Shown here in pieces: positions 50,322 to 59,523 of a DNA stretch of 64,000 nt (positions are counted from its first letter, which is position 1; every line of letters begins with the position of its first letter). The notes below the pieces were generated by a model. The model was given only the letters and a program-made list of their open reading frames with translations, made no database searches and was not told the origin of the DNA. Source of the DNA: JBFGJH01 sp041586155 (GTDB taxonomy: Bacteria; Actinomycetota; Acidimicrobiia; Spongiisociales; JAENVV01); assembly GCA_041586155.1 (NCBI GenBank), contig JBFHAT010000004.1:1-64000 (forward strand), read 5' to 3'. Made by a program: the position numbers and the translations under genes.

Positions 50322-50963
50322 GTGTTCGTTGCCTCCGACCAGCTGTGGTTCGCCGCCACCAACACGTATGTCGTCGCCCCGGAGGTGGGCGGCCCCGGGG
50401 TGATCATCGATGCGCCACCGGACGTCGAAGGAGTGGTCCGCCTCGCCCAGGCGCATGACATCGCCCCGGTCGCGCTGCTTCTGACCCACGGACATGTCGA
50501 CCACTGTGGCGGGAGTGGCGGCGCGTGCGACAAGTTGGGCACGGCGGCGTACATCCATCCCGACGACGACTTCCTCTCGGCGTCGCCGCGCCTGCAGGCT
50601 CAACAGTTGTTTGGTGCGCTTCCACCCGGCGACTACGAACCGGCCCGTTACCTCGACCTCGAGGCAGGGGCGTTCCTGGAGCTGGCAGGGTTGACGATCG
50701 AGGTTCGGCACACCCCTGGACACACGCCTGGCCACTGTTGCTTCCACCTGGCCGAGCAAGGAATGCTGTTCTCGGGCGACCAGCTGTTCGCCGGGTCGAT
50801 TGGCCGCACCGACCTGCCGGGTGGTTCGTACGAGCAGCTGATGGACAGCATGCAGCGCCAGGTGCTGGTCCTGGGCGACGACGTGGAGGTGTATCCCGGC
50901 CACGGACCGGCGACTACCCTGGGCCGCGAACGGGCGACCAACCCCTTCTTGCAAGGACTCTGA
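50322..50963 (+). CDS. MBL-fold hydrolase, glyoxalase II-like
   Basis: A 213-residue metallo-beta-lactamase-fold protein. The binuclear metal motif THGHVDH is at residues 55-61. Further ligands lie in VRHTPGHTPGHCCFHL, LFSGDQLFAGSIGRTD and VYPGHGP. The overall pattern is that of glyoxalase II-like thioesterases of the YcbL type. A homologous gene sits between relA and hisS in mycobacteria, so the position is conserved. The substrate is not determined. An earlier in-frame GTG (50274) lies inside the palindrome and is less likely as start. hisS follows after 59 nt. Confidence 0.85.
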   Translation: MFVASDQLWFAATNTYVVAPEVGGPGVIIDAPPDVEGVVRLAQAHDIAPVALLLTHGHVDHCGGSGGACDKLGTAAYIHPDDDFLSASPRLQAQQLFGALPPGDYEPARYLDLEAGAFLELAGLTIEVRHTPGHTPGHCCFHLAEQGMLFSGDQLFAGSIGRTDLPGGSYEQLMDSMQRQVLVLGDDVEVYPGHGPATTLGRERATNPFLQGL

Positions 50964-51022
50964 GGATCGCCCGAGTCGGGCGGCAGCCCTCTCGACCATC
51001 CCAACGAAAGAGACCGGCCAAC

Positions 51023-52255
51023 GTGAACCTGCGCGCCCCGAAGGGCACCGACGACATCCTTCCGCCCGCCTCTCGGCGCTGGCGGGTCCTGCTGCGCTCC
51101 TGGGACGACTGGAGCGAACGATTCGGATATGACCTGGTGCAGATTCCCGTGTTCGAGATGACCGAGGTGTTCGCTCGAGGGGTCGGCGAAAGCACGGAGG
51201 TCGTTCAGAAGCAGATGTACACCTTCACCGACAAGGGCGGCAGGTCGCTGACGCTGCGTCCGGAGGGCACGGCAGGGGTGGTCAGGGCGTTCATAGAGGC
51301 GGGTGGGGCAGGAGAGTTGAAAGCGTCCTACGCCGGGCCGATGTTTCGCTACGAACGTCCCCAGGCCGGACGGCGTCGCCAGTTCTACCAAGTCGGCATC
51401 GAGTACCTGGGAACCGACTCGCCCGATGCCGACGCCGAGGTGGTCGAGATGGGGTATCGCTATCTCGCCGACATCGGTGTGCCGGGTCTGGTGGTTCGGC
51501 TCAATTCGCTCGGCGACCAGGAGTGCCGACCGCATTACCTCGAGACCCTGCGCGAGTGGCTCCGGGAGCGCATCGAGCAGCTGTGCGAAGACAGCAGAGC
51601 CGCGTTGCCGGTCAATCCACTCCGTGTCCTGGACTGCAAGGTCTGCCAGCCGATCGTGGCCGACGCCCCATCGCCGGTGGACCATCTGTGCGACCCGTGC
51701 GCCTCCCATTTCGAGACGGTCAAGGGACGGCTCGATTCAATTGGTGTCCCGTTCGAATTGGATCGGCGGTTGGTGCGGGGCCTCGACTACTACACCCGTA
51801 CGGCATTCGAGTACATCGGAACCGAACTCGATGCGGCGCAAAACGCGGTCGGTGGCGGCGGGCGGTATGACGGGTTGGCGGAGGCGCTGGGCGGTCCCTC
51901 GATCCCTGGGGTGGGATTGGCACTCGGTATCGATCGTATCGTGCTGTCGACGGAAGACACCGCCGACCTCCCTGCCGTGCTCGACGTTTACGTGGTCGTT
52001 GCCGACGCCGAGCTGCGAGGCGCCGCGCTCGACTTGCTGAGCACCCTGCGGAGAGCAGGCCTGCGAGCCGACACCTCTCCCGAGCAGCGCTCGGTCAAGG
52101 CACAGTTCCGGGCGGCTGACCGCAACGGCGCGCGGGCGGCGCTGATCGTCGGCGACGAATGGGGAGAGGGCAAGGTGGCGGTGAAGGATTTGCGCAACGG
52201 AACTCAGCTCACGATGCACAGCGAGGAGGTGGCCGCGTGGCTGAGCAGCCGCTGA
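51023..52255 (+). CDS. hisS: Histidyl-tRNA synthetase
   Basis: A 410-residue class II synthetase. Motif 1 lies near YDLVQIPVFEMTEVFARGVGE, motif 2 is FRYERPQAGRRRQFYQVGIE, the histidine-specific motifs are LVRGLDYYTRTAFEY and GGGGRYDGL, and motif 3 is GVGLALGIDRI. The C-terminal anticodon domain (about 325-410) is present. GTG 51023 is chosen because NLRAPKGTDDILPP is the expected N terminus. The 3' end overlaps aspS by 19 nt. Confidence 0.95.
   Translation: MNLRAPKGTDDILPPASRRWRVLLRSWDDWSERFGYDLVQIPVFEMTEVFARGVGESTEVVQKQMYTFTDKGGRSLTLRPEGTAGVVRAFIEAGGAGELKASYAGPMFRYERPQAGRRRQFYQVGIEYLGTDSPDADAEVVEMGYRYLADIGVPGLVVRLNSLGDQECRPHYLETLREWLRERIEQLCEDSRAALPVNPLRVLDCKVCQPIVADAPSPVDHLCDPCASHFETVKGRLDSIGVPFELDRRLVRGLDYYTRTAFEYIGTELDAAQNAVGGGGRYDGLAEALGGPSIPGVGLALGIDRIVLSTEDTADLPAVLDVYVVVADAELRGAALDLLSTLRRAGLRADTSPEQRSVKAQFRAADRNGARAALIVGDEWGEGKVAVKDLRNGTQLTMHSEEVAAWLSSR
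52223..52229 (+). promoter_or_regulatory. Ribosome site within hisS fixing the aspS start
   Basis: GAGGAGG is followed by 7 nt and GTG 52237. It supports a 19-nt overlap of aspS with hisS rather than a start after the hisS stop. Confidence 0.75.
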
Positions 52256-54015
52256 GAAGCGAGTATGCAGGAACCCTGACCGAGGATCATCTGGGCGAAG
52301 ATGTACGGGTGGCCGGCTGGGTCGACCGCCGCCGCGATCACGGTGGGATCATCTTTCTGGATCTGAGGGACAGCTCCGGCGTTGTCCAGGTCGTCGTCGA
52401 TCCCGACGCCGTTCCCCACGCACAGGAGCTGCGAATGGAGTACTGCGTGACCGTGGCGGGCGAGGTGCGACGTCGCCCCGAGGGCACCGAGAACCCAGAC
52501 ATGGCAACGGGAATGGTCGAGATCGGGGCCGAGGAACTCACCGTGCTGTCGCCGTCTGACCCGCTTCCGTTCATGCTGACCGACCGGGCCGACACGGAAG
52601 AGCTCATCCGGCTCGAGTACCGCTACCTGGACTTTCGCAGGCCCAAGATGGCCGAGACCCTGCGGGTGCGCAGCCGGGCGACCGCTGCAATCCGGTCGAC
52701 CCTCGACGAGCGCGGCTTTCTCGAAGTGGAGACCCCAACGCTGATTGCTTCGACGCCTGAGGGTGCCAGGGACATGCTGGTGCCCAGCCGTCTTCGACCG
52801 GGAAGCTTCTATGCGCTTCCTCAGTCGCCACAGCTCTTCAAACAGCTGTTGATGATCGGCGGCGTCGACCGCTACTACCAGATCGCCCGCTGCTACCGAG
52901 ACGAGGACTTCCGCAGCGACCGGCAGCTCGAATTCACGCAGTTGGACCTCGAAGGAGCATTCTGGAGCGAAGCCGACGTGCAGGCTACGGTCGAGGCGGC
53001 AGTGGCGGCGGCGGTGCAAGCGGTGCGCGGCGTTACGCTCGATGTTCCATTCCCGCGTCTCACCCACGCCGAGGCGATGGATCGGTTCGGAACCGACAAA
53101 CCCGACGTCCGGTTCGGCATGGAGATCGTCGATCTGTCCAAGGTGTTCGCCGGCACCGGTTTCAAGGGATTTGGCTCGGTGCTCGACGGCGGGGGCGTGG
53201 TTCGGGGCATCAATGCAGGTCAATTGGGCTTGTCACGGTCCGGGCTCGACGCTCTGGTCGACGTGGCCGTCGACCAGGGAGCCAAGGGCCTCGTGTGGGC
53301 GGTCGTCGAGGACGACGGCTCCTGGCGATCTCCGGTGGCCAAGTTCATCGAGCGATCCGAAACGGATGGAGTCGCCGAGGCGCTCGAGGCGCAACCGGGA
53401 GATACCCTGCTGCTCGTTGCCGACGACCCGGCGGTGGTGGCGCCCGTGCTCGGCCATCTCCGGATCGAGCTCGGACGTCCGGATGGGCACGAGGATCTGC
53501 GCTTCTTGTGGGTGGTCGATTTCCCCGTGTTCGACGAGACCGACGACGGCGGGCTGGCGCCGTCGCATCACCCGTTCACCGCTCCCTACTCGGTGGAAGA
53601 GATGCGAGAGCGGCCAAGGGAGGCGAAGGCGCGGGCCTACGATCTGGTACTCAATGGGAGCGAACTCGGCTCGGGAAGTGTTCGGATCCATGATCCTGCC
53701 GTGCAGGAGCAGGTCTTCGACGTCTTGGGGATCTCCAAGGCCGACGCGGAATCACGGTTCGGATGGTTTCTCCGAGCCCTACGGTTTGGGGCTCCGCCCC
53801 ACGCCGGATTCGCGGTCGGGCTCGATCGGCTTCTGGCGATCTTGGTGGAGGCGCCCTCGATCCGCGACGTGATCCCCTTTCCCAAGACACAGCGGGGCGG
53901 TGACCCCATGACCAAGTCGCCTTCGCCGGTAGAGGAGGCACAGCTCCGTGAGCTCGGCCTGGCACTTCGTCCGGAGATCCGGGCGGCGCACGGCGACGAC
54001 TCGCCGGCGACGTGA
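52237..54015 (+). CDS. aspS: Aspartyl-tRNA synthetase
   Basis: A 592-residue bacterial-type class II synthetase. The N-terminal OB-fold anticodon domain includes VRVAGWVDRRRDHGGIIFLDLRD. The catalytic core has PQSPQLFKQLLMIGGVDRYYQIARCYRDEDFRSDRQLEFTQLD-type blocks (motif 2). The GAD insertion lies at about 300-420, followed by the C-terminal motif 3 AGFAVGLDRLLAILV. The start is GTG 52237, with a strong ribosome site inside hisS. Whether it discriminates tRNA-Asp from tRNA-Asn cannot be read here. It overlaps rarA by 4 nt. Confidence 0.95.
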   Translation: MAEQPLRSEYAGTLTEDHLGEDVRVAGWVDRRRDHGGIIFLDLRDSSGVVQVVVDPDAVPHAQELRMEYCVTVAGEVRRRPEGTENPDMATGMVEIGAEELTVLSPSDPLPFMLTDRADTEELIRLEYRYLDFRRPKMAETLRVRSRATAAIRSTLDERGFLEVETPTLIASTPEGARDMLVPSRLRPGSFYALPQSPQLFKQLLMIGGVDRYYQIARCYRDEDFRSDRQLEFTQLDLEGAFWSEADVQATVEAAVAAAVQAVRGVTLDVPFPRLTHAEAMDRFGTDKPDVRFGMEIVDLSKVFAGTGFKGFGSVLDGGGVVRGINAGQLGLSRSGLDALVDVAVDQGAKGLVWAVVEDDGSWRSPVAKFIERSETDGVAEALEAQPGDTLLLVADDPAVVAPVLGHLRIELGRPDGHEDLRFLWVVDFPVFDETDDGGLAPSHHPFTAPYSVEEMRERPREAKARAYDLVLNGSELGSGSVRIHDPAVQEQVFDVLGISKADAESRFGWFLRALRFGAPPHAGFAVGLDRLLAILVEAPSIRDVIPFPKTQRGGDPMTKSPSPVEEAQLRELGLALRPEIRAAHGDDSPAT

Positions 54016-55334
54016 CGGATCTCTTCGAGGCACAGAGGGCACAACACCGGCGCGACGCGGCTCCACTTCCGGCTCGGCTCCGACCCGAACGGCTCGAGGA
54101 AGTGGTGGGGCACCCCCAGCTGCTCGGTGATGGGGCCGCCTTCCGGGCCATGGTCGAGCATGGAAGACCGGTGTCGATGATCCTGTGGGGCCCGCCGGGA
54201 ACGGGCAAGACCACCCTTGCGCGCCTCGTAGCTTCGGAAAGCGATGCCGTGTTCGAAGCATTGTCGGCGACTTCGGCGACCGTCAAAGACGTGAGAGCGG
54301 TGCTGGCTGCGGCGCTCGACCGCCTGGAGATGGAGGGTCGCCGAACGGTGTTGTTCTTGGATGAGATCCACCGATTCAACAAAGCCCAGCAGGACGCGTT
54401 GCTGCCGGGTGTCGAGAACGGAACGGTGATCCTGATCGGCGCCACTACCGAAAACCCGTTCTTCGAGGTCAATTCGCCGCTGATGTCGCGGTGCACACTG
54501 TTCCGGATCGATCGTCTGGACAGAGGTGCCGTGAGGTCGCTGGTCGAACGGGCGATGACCGACGAGCGCGGGCTTGCCGGGATGGCGCTCGACATCGACG
54601 AGGCGGGGATCGAAGCTCTTCTCGAGCGCAGCGGCGGTGACGCACGGCTGGCGCTCAACGCCCTCGAGACCGCCGCCATCGTGGCGACAGGGCGGGGCCA
54701 GGCCGTCATCACCGACGCCGACATCGAGGAGGCCATCCAGCGCCGAATCATCCGCTACGACAAAACCGGTGACCAGCATTACGACGTCATCTCGGCCTTC
54801 ATCAAGAGTGTGCGCGGCAGCGACCCCGATGCCGCATTGTTCTGGCTTCACACGATGTTGGAGGCGGGTGAGGACCCGGAGTTCATCGCTCGCCGCCTGA
54901 TCATCCTCGCCTCGGAGGACGTGGGTCTGGCCGACCCTGCCGCGCTGCCGTTGGCGGTGGCCGGGTTCCAGGCACTCCAGTTCGTGGGTCTGCCCGAGGC
55001 GGCCTTCGCGCTCAGTCACGTCACGGTTCACCTGTCGCTGACTCCCAAATCGAACTCGATCACGACGGCGATGGCGTCGGCGAAGGGGGCGGTGCAGGCG
55101 AACCCGGGAGCGGAGGTTCCGGCGCATCTTCGCGACGCCCACTATCGAGGTGCAGCAGTCATCGGGCACGGGGAGGGATACCGCTACCCCCACGACGCTC
55201 CCGGCCACTGGATCGCCCAGCAGTATCTGCCCGATCAGCTCGCCGGCGCCTTGTTCTACGAACCCGGTGACACCGGGGCCGAGCCACTGCTCGCCGACGA
55301 TCTGACCCGACGGCGATCAGACCGGCCGCGCTGA
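54012..55334 (+). CDS. rarA: Replication-associated recombination ATPase RarA
   Basis: A 440-residue AAA+ protein of the RarA/MgsA/WRNIP1 family acting at stalled replication forks. Features are GHPQLLGDGAAFRAMVE, Walker A GPPGTGKTTLARL, Walker B VLFLDEIHRFNKAQQD, GATTENPFFEVNSPLMSRC (sensor 1), and the C-terminal tetramerisation region with FIKSVRGSDPDAALFWLHTM and RRLIILASEDVGLADP. GTG 54012 overlaps the aspS stop. A similar gene lies in this region in mycobacteria. Confidence 0.94.
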   Translation: MTDLFEAQRAQHRRDAAPLPARLRPERLEEVVGHPQLLGDGAAFRAMVEHGRPVSMILWGPPGTGKTTLARLVASESDAVFEALSATSATVKDVRAVLAAALDRLEMEGRRTVLFLDEIHRFNKAQQDALLPGVENGTVILIGATTENPFFEVNSPLMSRCTLFRIDRLDRGAVRSLVERAMTDERGLAGMALDIDEAGIEALLERSGGDARLALNALETAAIVATGRGQAVITDADIEEAIQRRIIRYDKTGDQHYDVISAFIKSVRGSDPDAALFWLHTMLEAGEDPEFIARRLIILASEDVGLADPAALPLAVAGFQALQFVGLPEAAFALSHVTVHLSLTPKSNSITTAMASAKGAVQANPGAEVPAHLRDAHYRGAAVIGHGEGYRYPHDAPGHWIAQQYLPDQLAGALFYEPGDTGAEPLLADDLTRRRSDRPR

Positions 55335-55387
55335 CGGCCGCGGGTCGCTTGGTCGGCAAGGCCGGGCCTGGGATCGGGCAGCGGCGC

Positions 55388-55393
55388 TATCCT
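55388..55393 (+). promoter_or_regulatory. Candidate -10 upstream of alaS
   Basis: TATCCT lies 12 nt before ATG 55406, predicting a leader of about 5 nt; no Shine-Dalgarno sequence is present. No -35 is recognised. Confidence 0.35.
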
Positions 55394-55405
55394 GCGAATC
55401 TCCTT

Positions 55406-58030
55406 ATGCATTCTGCTCAGCTCCGACGAGCGTTCCTCGACTTCTTCGCGGCCCGTGACCACGTGGTCCGTCCTTCTGCGTCGCTGATTCCCGTCGATCC
55501 GACCCTGTTGCTCACCAACGCCGGCATGGTCCCTTTCAAGCCCTACTTCTTGGGCGAGGAACCCGCCCCCTTCGATCGTGCCGTGTCTGTGCAGAAGTGT
55601 GTGCGCACCATCGATATCGACATCATCGGCACCACCGCTCGCCACTTGTCGTTCTTCGAGATGATGGGCAACTTCTCGTTCGGCGACTACTTCAAGTCGG
55701 ACGCGATCGCGTACGCCCACGAGTTCGTCACCGAGGTCCTCGGGCTCGAGGAGGACGGCTTGTGGTACACCGTCCACGAGACCGACGAGGAGGCCAGGGC
55801 GATCTGGCTGGACCAGGAACGGATCGCTCCGGAACGGGTCCAGTTCGGAGGGAAGGACAACTTCTGGCAGATGGGCGTGCCGGGCCCGTGCGGTCCGAGC
55901 TCAGAGATCTTCTATGACCGCGGCGAGCAATATGGCGAGGGCGGAGGTCCCATCGGCGGCGACGAGGACCGGTACGTCGAGATCTGGAACCTCGTGTTCA
56001 TGCAGAACATCCAGGACGCGCCGTATCACGTCATCGGTGACTTGCCGGCAAAGAACATCGACACGGGGATGGGGTTGGAGCGCACCGCCATGGTCCTTCA
56101 AGGAGCCGAGTCGGGGTTCGAGGTCGACACGCTGCGAGCGATGATCGATCGGGGAAGTCGCTTCACCGGAGTTGCGTATGGCGCGGACCCCATGTCCGAC
56201 GTGTCGTTGAGGATCATCGGTGACCACGGCAGGACCGTGACGATGCTCATCGCAGACGGCGTGCGGCCATCCAACACCGGCCGCGGCTACGTCTTGCGGC
56301 GGGTGATGCGTCGAGCAGTGCGTCACGCGTGGCAGTTGGGTGGGAGCGGCCTGATCATGCCCGACTTGGTCGAGACGTGCGTCACGGTCATGAAAGACGG
56401 CTATCCGGAGCTGGTCGAAAAACAGGACCTGATTGCCGAAATCGTCGAGCGCGAAGAGGCGCGGTTCCGCCAGACGCTCGCCTCCGGGCACACCCTTCTG
56501 GCCAGTGAGCTGGAGAGCCTCGACGAGGGCTCGGCGCTGCCCGGCGAGGTGGCGTTCAAGCTGCACGACACCTTCGGGTTTCCGATCGAGCTCACCCAAG
56601 AGGTCGCAGCCGAAGCCGGAGTGGTCGTCGACGAAGCCGGCTTCGAGGCGGCCATGGCCGAGCAGCGAGAACGGGCCAAGGCTGCGTTCAAGGGTGGCGT
56701 CGAAGCTGAAACCGGCCAGATGTACTTGCGCCTGCAGGACGAGATCGGCCCCACCGAGTTCGTTGGGTACGTAGCTGAGGCGGCTCACGCCACGGTGCTG
56801 GCGGTGCTCCGCGAGGGCGAGCAGGTCGACGAGGCGGAATCCGGCCAGCAGATCGAGGTCTTCTTGGACGTCACTCCGTTCTACGCGGAGTCGGGCGGTC
56901 AGGTGGGAGACACGGGCACGATCACCACCGAGTCGGGGGTGATTGCGGTGCACGACACCCAACATGCCTTGCAGGGCTTCCACGGTCATCGCGGTCGCGT
57001 CGTCGATGGCACCGTCCGGGTGGGCCAGCCCGCCGAACTGCAGATCGACTCACTCCGGCGAGAACACATACGAAAGTCACACACCGGAACGCACATCCTC
57101 CATTGGGCTTTGCGCGACGTGGTGGGAGACCACGCCCATCAGGCGGGATCGCTGGTGGAGGCGGGGCGGCTCCGATTCGATTTCAGCCACTTCGCCGGCC
57201 TCACCTCTGAGGAGAAAGGCGCCATCGAGCGGCTCACGAACGAGAAGATCATCGCCAATGCGGCCGTGTCGACGGAGGAGACGACGATGGAGGAGGCCAA
57301 GCAGCGCGGCGCGCTGGCCTTTTTCGGTGACAAGTACGGCGACCGTGTGCGGGTGGTCGAAATCGGCGGCTTCTCGACGGAGCTCTGCGGCGGGACGCAT
57401 ACGCCGTCTGCCGGACAGGTCGGGCCCGTCCTCCTGACCTCGGAGTCGTCGATCGGGTCGAACGTACGCCGGGTCGAGGCCCTGACCGGCGAAGCCGCAT
57501 ACGAGCAGATCGTGGCCATGCGGGATGCCTTGCAGACCTCAGCCGCTGCGTTGCGCACCGGTCCGTTCGACGTTCCGGCGCGGTTGGAGTCGCTGCTCGA
57601 AACCAACCGCCAGCTCGAAGAGCGGCTCGAGCAGATGACAGCCAAATCCCGTGGCGAGCAATCAGGAGAGCTGGCTGCGGGCGCCGAGCAGCTCGGCGAT
57701 CATCGTTACGTCGTGGCATCGGCGGGCGATGTGCCCCCTGATGCGCTCCGTCAGCTGGCGCTGGCTGTGCGCGAGCGGCTCGGGAACGGCGTGGTCGTGC
57801 TGGGGTCGGCTCCTGCGGGGAAGGGAGCCCTGATCGGTGTCGTGACGAAGGATCTGGTGGAGCGGGGACTGTCGGCGGCCGAGCTGATCACACCGGCGGC
57901 ACGCCAGCTCGGTGGCGGTGGCAGCCGCGACCCGGAACTCGCCCAAGCGGGGGGACCTCACGGCGAGCACCTGCAAACAGCGCTCGACACCGCCCGCAGC
58001 GCGGTGGAGGCGGCGCTGGCGGGGGTCTGA
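55406..58030 (+). CDS. alaS: Alanyl-tRNA synthetase
   Basis: An 874-residue enzyme with the standard order. The catalytic domain begins LRRAFLDFFAARDHVVRPSASL and has TNAGMVPFKPYFLG, QKCVRTID, FEMMGNFSFGDYFK and PCGPSSEI. A tRNA-recognition helical domain follows. The editing domain has zinc and catalytic motifs SHTGTHILH (HxxxH) and CGGTHT (CxxxH). The C-terminal C-Ala domain has GGGGSRDPELAQAGG. The editing site is intact, so Ser/Gly-tRNA-Ala clearance is expected. ATG 55406 matches the usual N terminus. ruvX follows after 6 nt. Confidence 0.96.
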   Translation: MHSAQLRRAFLDFFAARDHVVRPSASLIPVDPTLLLTNAGMVPFKPYFLGEEPAPFDRAVSVQKCVRTIDIDIIGTTARHLSFFEMMGNFSFGDYFKSDAIAYAHEFVTEVLGLEEDGLWYTVHETDEEARAIWLDQERIAPERVQFGGKDNFWQMGVPGPCGPSSEIFYDRGEQYGEGGGPIGGDEDRYVEIWNLVFMQNIQDAPYHVIGDLPAKNIDTGMGLERTAMVLQGAESGFEVDTLRAMIDRGSRFTGVAYGADPMSDVSLRIIGDHGRTVTMLIADGVRPSNTGRGYVLRRVMRRAVRHAWQLGGSGLIMPDLVETCVTVMKDGYPELVEKQDLIAEIVEREEARFRQTLASGHTLLASELESLDEGSALPGEVAFKLHDTFGFPIELTQEVAAEAGVVVDEAGFEAAMAEQRERAKAAFKGGVEAETGQMYLRLQDEIGPTEFVGYVAEAAHATVLAVLREGEQVDEAESGQQIEVFLDVTPFYAESGGQVGDTGTITTESGVIAVHDTQHALQGFHGHRGRVVDGTVRVGQPAELQIDSLRREHIRKSHTGTHILHWALRDVVGDHAHQAGSLVEAGRLRFDFSHFAGLTSEEKGAIERLTNEKIIANAAVSTEETTMEEAKQRGALAFFGDKYGDRVRVVEIGGFSTELCGGTHTPSAGQVGPVLLTSESSIGSNVRRVEALTGEAAYEQIVAMRDALQTSAAALRTGPFDVPARLESLLETNRQLEERLEQMTAKSRGEQSGELAAGAEQLGDHRYVVASAGDVPPDALRQLALAVRERLGNGVVVLGSAPAGKGALIGVVTKDLVERGLSAAELITPAARQLGGGGSRDPELAQAGGPHGEHLQTALDTARSAVEAALAGV

Positions 58031-58036
58031 GTCGCC

Positions 58037-58441
58037 ATGGGTCGTATCATGGGCATCGACTATGGGACCCACCGAGTAGGCGTGGCCTTGTCCGATCCCC
58101 TTCACATCACAGCGCAGCCGTGCGAGGTCGTGGCGGTCGATGATCAACTCCTCGATCGCTTGGCAGCCATCGTCCGCGAACACGACGTCGAGCGAATCGT
58201 CGTCGGGCTGCCTGTATCGCTGTCCGGCGATGAAGGCCCTGCTGCCGTCGCAGCGCGCACGCTGGCTGAGGAGATCGACCGGCGCGTCGAAGTCGACGTC
58301 GAGCTCGCCGACGAGCGCTTCACGACGAAGACCGCAGAAGAGGCGCTGCTGCAAGGGAACGTACGCCGGTCCCGCCGCAAGGAGGTCATCGACAAGGTGG
58401 CGGCCGCGGTGATGTTGCAGCAGTGGTTGGACCGGCGATGA
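58037..58441 (+). CDS. ruvX: Pre-16S rRNA nuclease / putative resolvase RuvX (YqgF)
   Basis: A 134-residue RNase H-fold protein. Motifs are RIMGIDYGTHRVGVALSD (first catalytic Asp), IVVGLPVSLSGDEGPAA, VELADERFTTKTAEEALL (Asp-Glu) and the C-terminal KEVIDKVAAAVMLQQWLD with the last Asp. The family processes the 5' end of 16S rRNA and was earlier proposed to resolve Holliday junctions. It is between alaS and mltG, as in other actinobacteria. It overlaps mltG by 4 nt. Confidence 0.93.
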   Translation: MGRIMGIDYGTHRVGVALSDPLHITAQPCEVVAVDDQLLDRLAAIVREHDVERIVVGLPVSLSGDEGPAAVAARTLAEEIDRRVEVDVELADERFTTKTAEEALLQGNVRRSRRKEVIDKVAAAVMLQQWLDRR

Positions 58442-59523
58442 TCGAGGAGGAAGTCCAGTCGAGGCGGCGAGGTGTCATCGTCCTGCTGGTGGTCGTGGCG
58501 GTGGGGTTGGCGGTCTGGTTCGGTGCCACCACGCTGGCCGGATTCGCTCGCGGCGCGGTCGCCGGTGGGCCCTCGACGACCCGGGTCGACCTTCCGGCCG
58601 GCACCCCTGTCGAGGTCAACGTGCCTCCCGGCTCCTCGGCGAGATCGATCGCCGCGCTCCTCGAAAGGGAAGGTGTCATCGGCAGCGCCCTCGAGTTCGA
58701 AGTCGCTGCTCGGTCCGAGGGAGTCGCCGGATCGCTGGCGGCCGGCACGTACGAGTTGACCGCCGGGATGTCTGTCGAGGACGCCATTGCCGTGCTGGTC
58801 GAAGGACCGGTCGTCGAGACCTACAGCCTGATCGTGCGCGAGGGTTTGCGGATCGAAGAGGTGCTCGACACGATCGCCGAGCAGTCGGCGCATTCCGTCG
58901 CGGAACTGGAAACAGCACTCATCTCGGGAGAAGTCGATTCCATGCTCCTGCCGCCTGGAGAGGGAGATGAGCTCACCGATTGGGAAGGCTTGTTGTTCCC
59001 GGCAACCTATGACTTCGTGCCAGAAGCGTCCCCGAGTGGGATCCTGCAACGTCTGGCGCGCGAGATGGACGGCCGGGTCTCCACCCTGGACCTCGGCGCT
59101 TGGGAGGCGGAGGGTTACACCCCGTACGAGGCGCTCGTGATGGCGTCGATCGTCGAAGCCGAGACCCGCGTGGACGACGATCGCCCACTGGTGGCTTCGG
59201 TGATCGCCAACCGGCTCGAACAAGGCATGCCTCTGCAGATCGACGCGACGGTGCTGTACGCGATGGGGGAGCGGGGCGTGGGACTCACCCTGTCCGACTT
59301 GGAGATCGACTCGCCGTACAACACCTACCAGAACTTGGGTCTCCCGCCGACTCCGATTGGTGTGCCGGGCCAAGCCTCGCTCGACGCAGTGGCCGATCCA
59401 CCAGCAACGGACTACCTCTACTACGTGTTGACGTCAGCGGACGGCACCCACAGCTTCACTGCCAACTACGACGAGTTCCTACGCTGGAAGGAGCAAGCCC
59501 AAGCTGAGGGCCTCTTCCCGTGA
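58438..59523 (+). CDS. mltG: Endolytic murein transglycosylase MltG
   Basis: A 361-residue inner-membrane protein. A short cytoplasmic tail and one helix (about 12-35) precede a LysM-like and YceG catalytic domain. The catalytic Glu is in YEALVMASIVEAETR. PSPYNTYQNLGLPPTPIGVPG-type residues and YLYYVLTSADGTHSFTANYDEFL are the family signature. It cleaves nascent glycan strands and ends peptidoglycan polymerisation. ATG 58438 overlaps the ruvX stop (ATGA). Confidence 0.93.
   Translation: MIEEEVQSRRRGVIVLLVVVAVGLAVWFGATTLAGFARGAVAGGPSTTRVDLPAGTPVEVNVPPGSSARSIAALLEREGVIGSALEFEVAARSEGVAGSLAAGTYELTAGMSVEDAIAVLVEGPVVETYSLIVREGLRIEEVLDTIAEQSAHSVAELETALISGEVDSMLLPPGEGDELTDWEGLLFPATYDFVPEASPSGILQRLAREMDGRVSTLDLGAWEAEGYTPYEALVMASIVEAETRVDDDRPLVASVIANRLEQGMPLQIDATVLYAMGERGVGLTLSDLEIDSPYNTYQNLGLPPTPIGVPGQASLDAVADPPATDYLYYVLTSADGTHSFTANYDEFLRWKEQAQAEGLFP

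Noticed and set aside
53637..55208. 523-residue minus-strand frame opposite aspS and rarA
   Set aside because: It spans two real genes on the other strand and is Arg/Ser/His-rich without motifs, as expected for a shadow frame.
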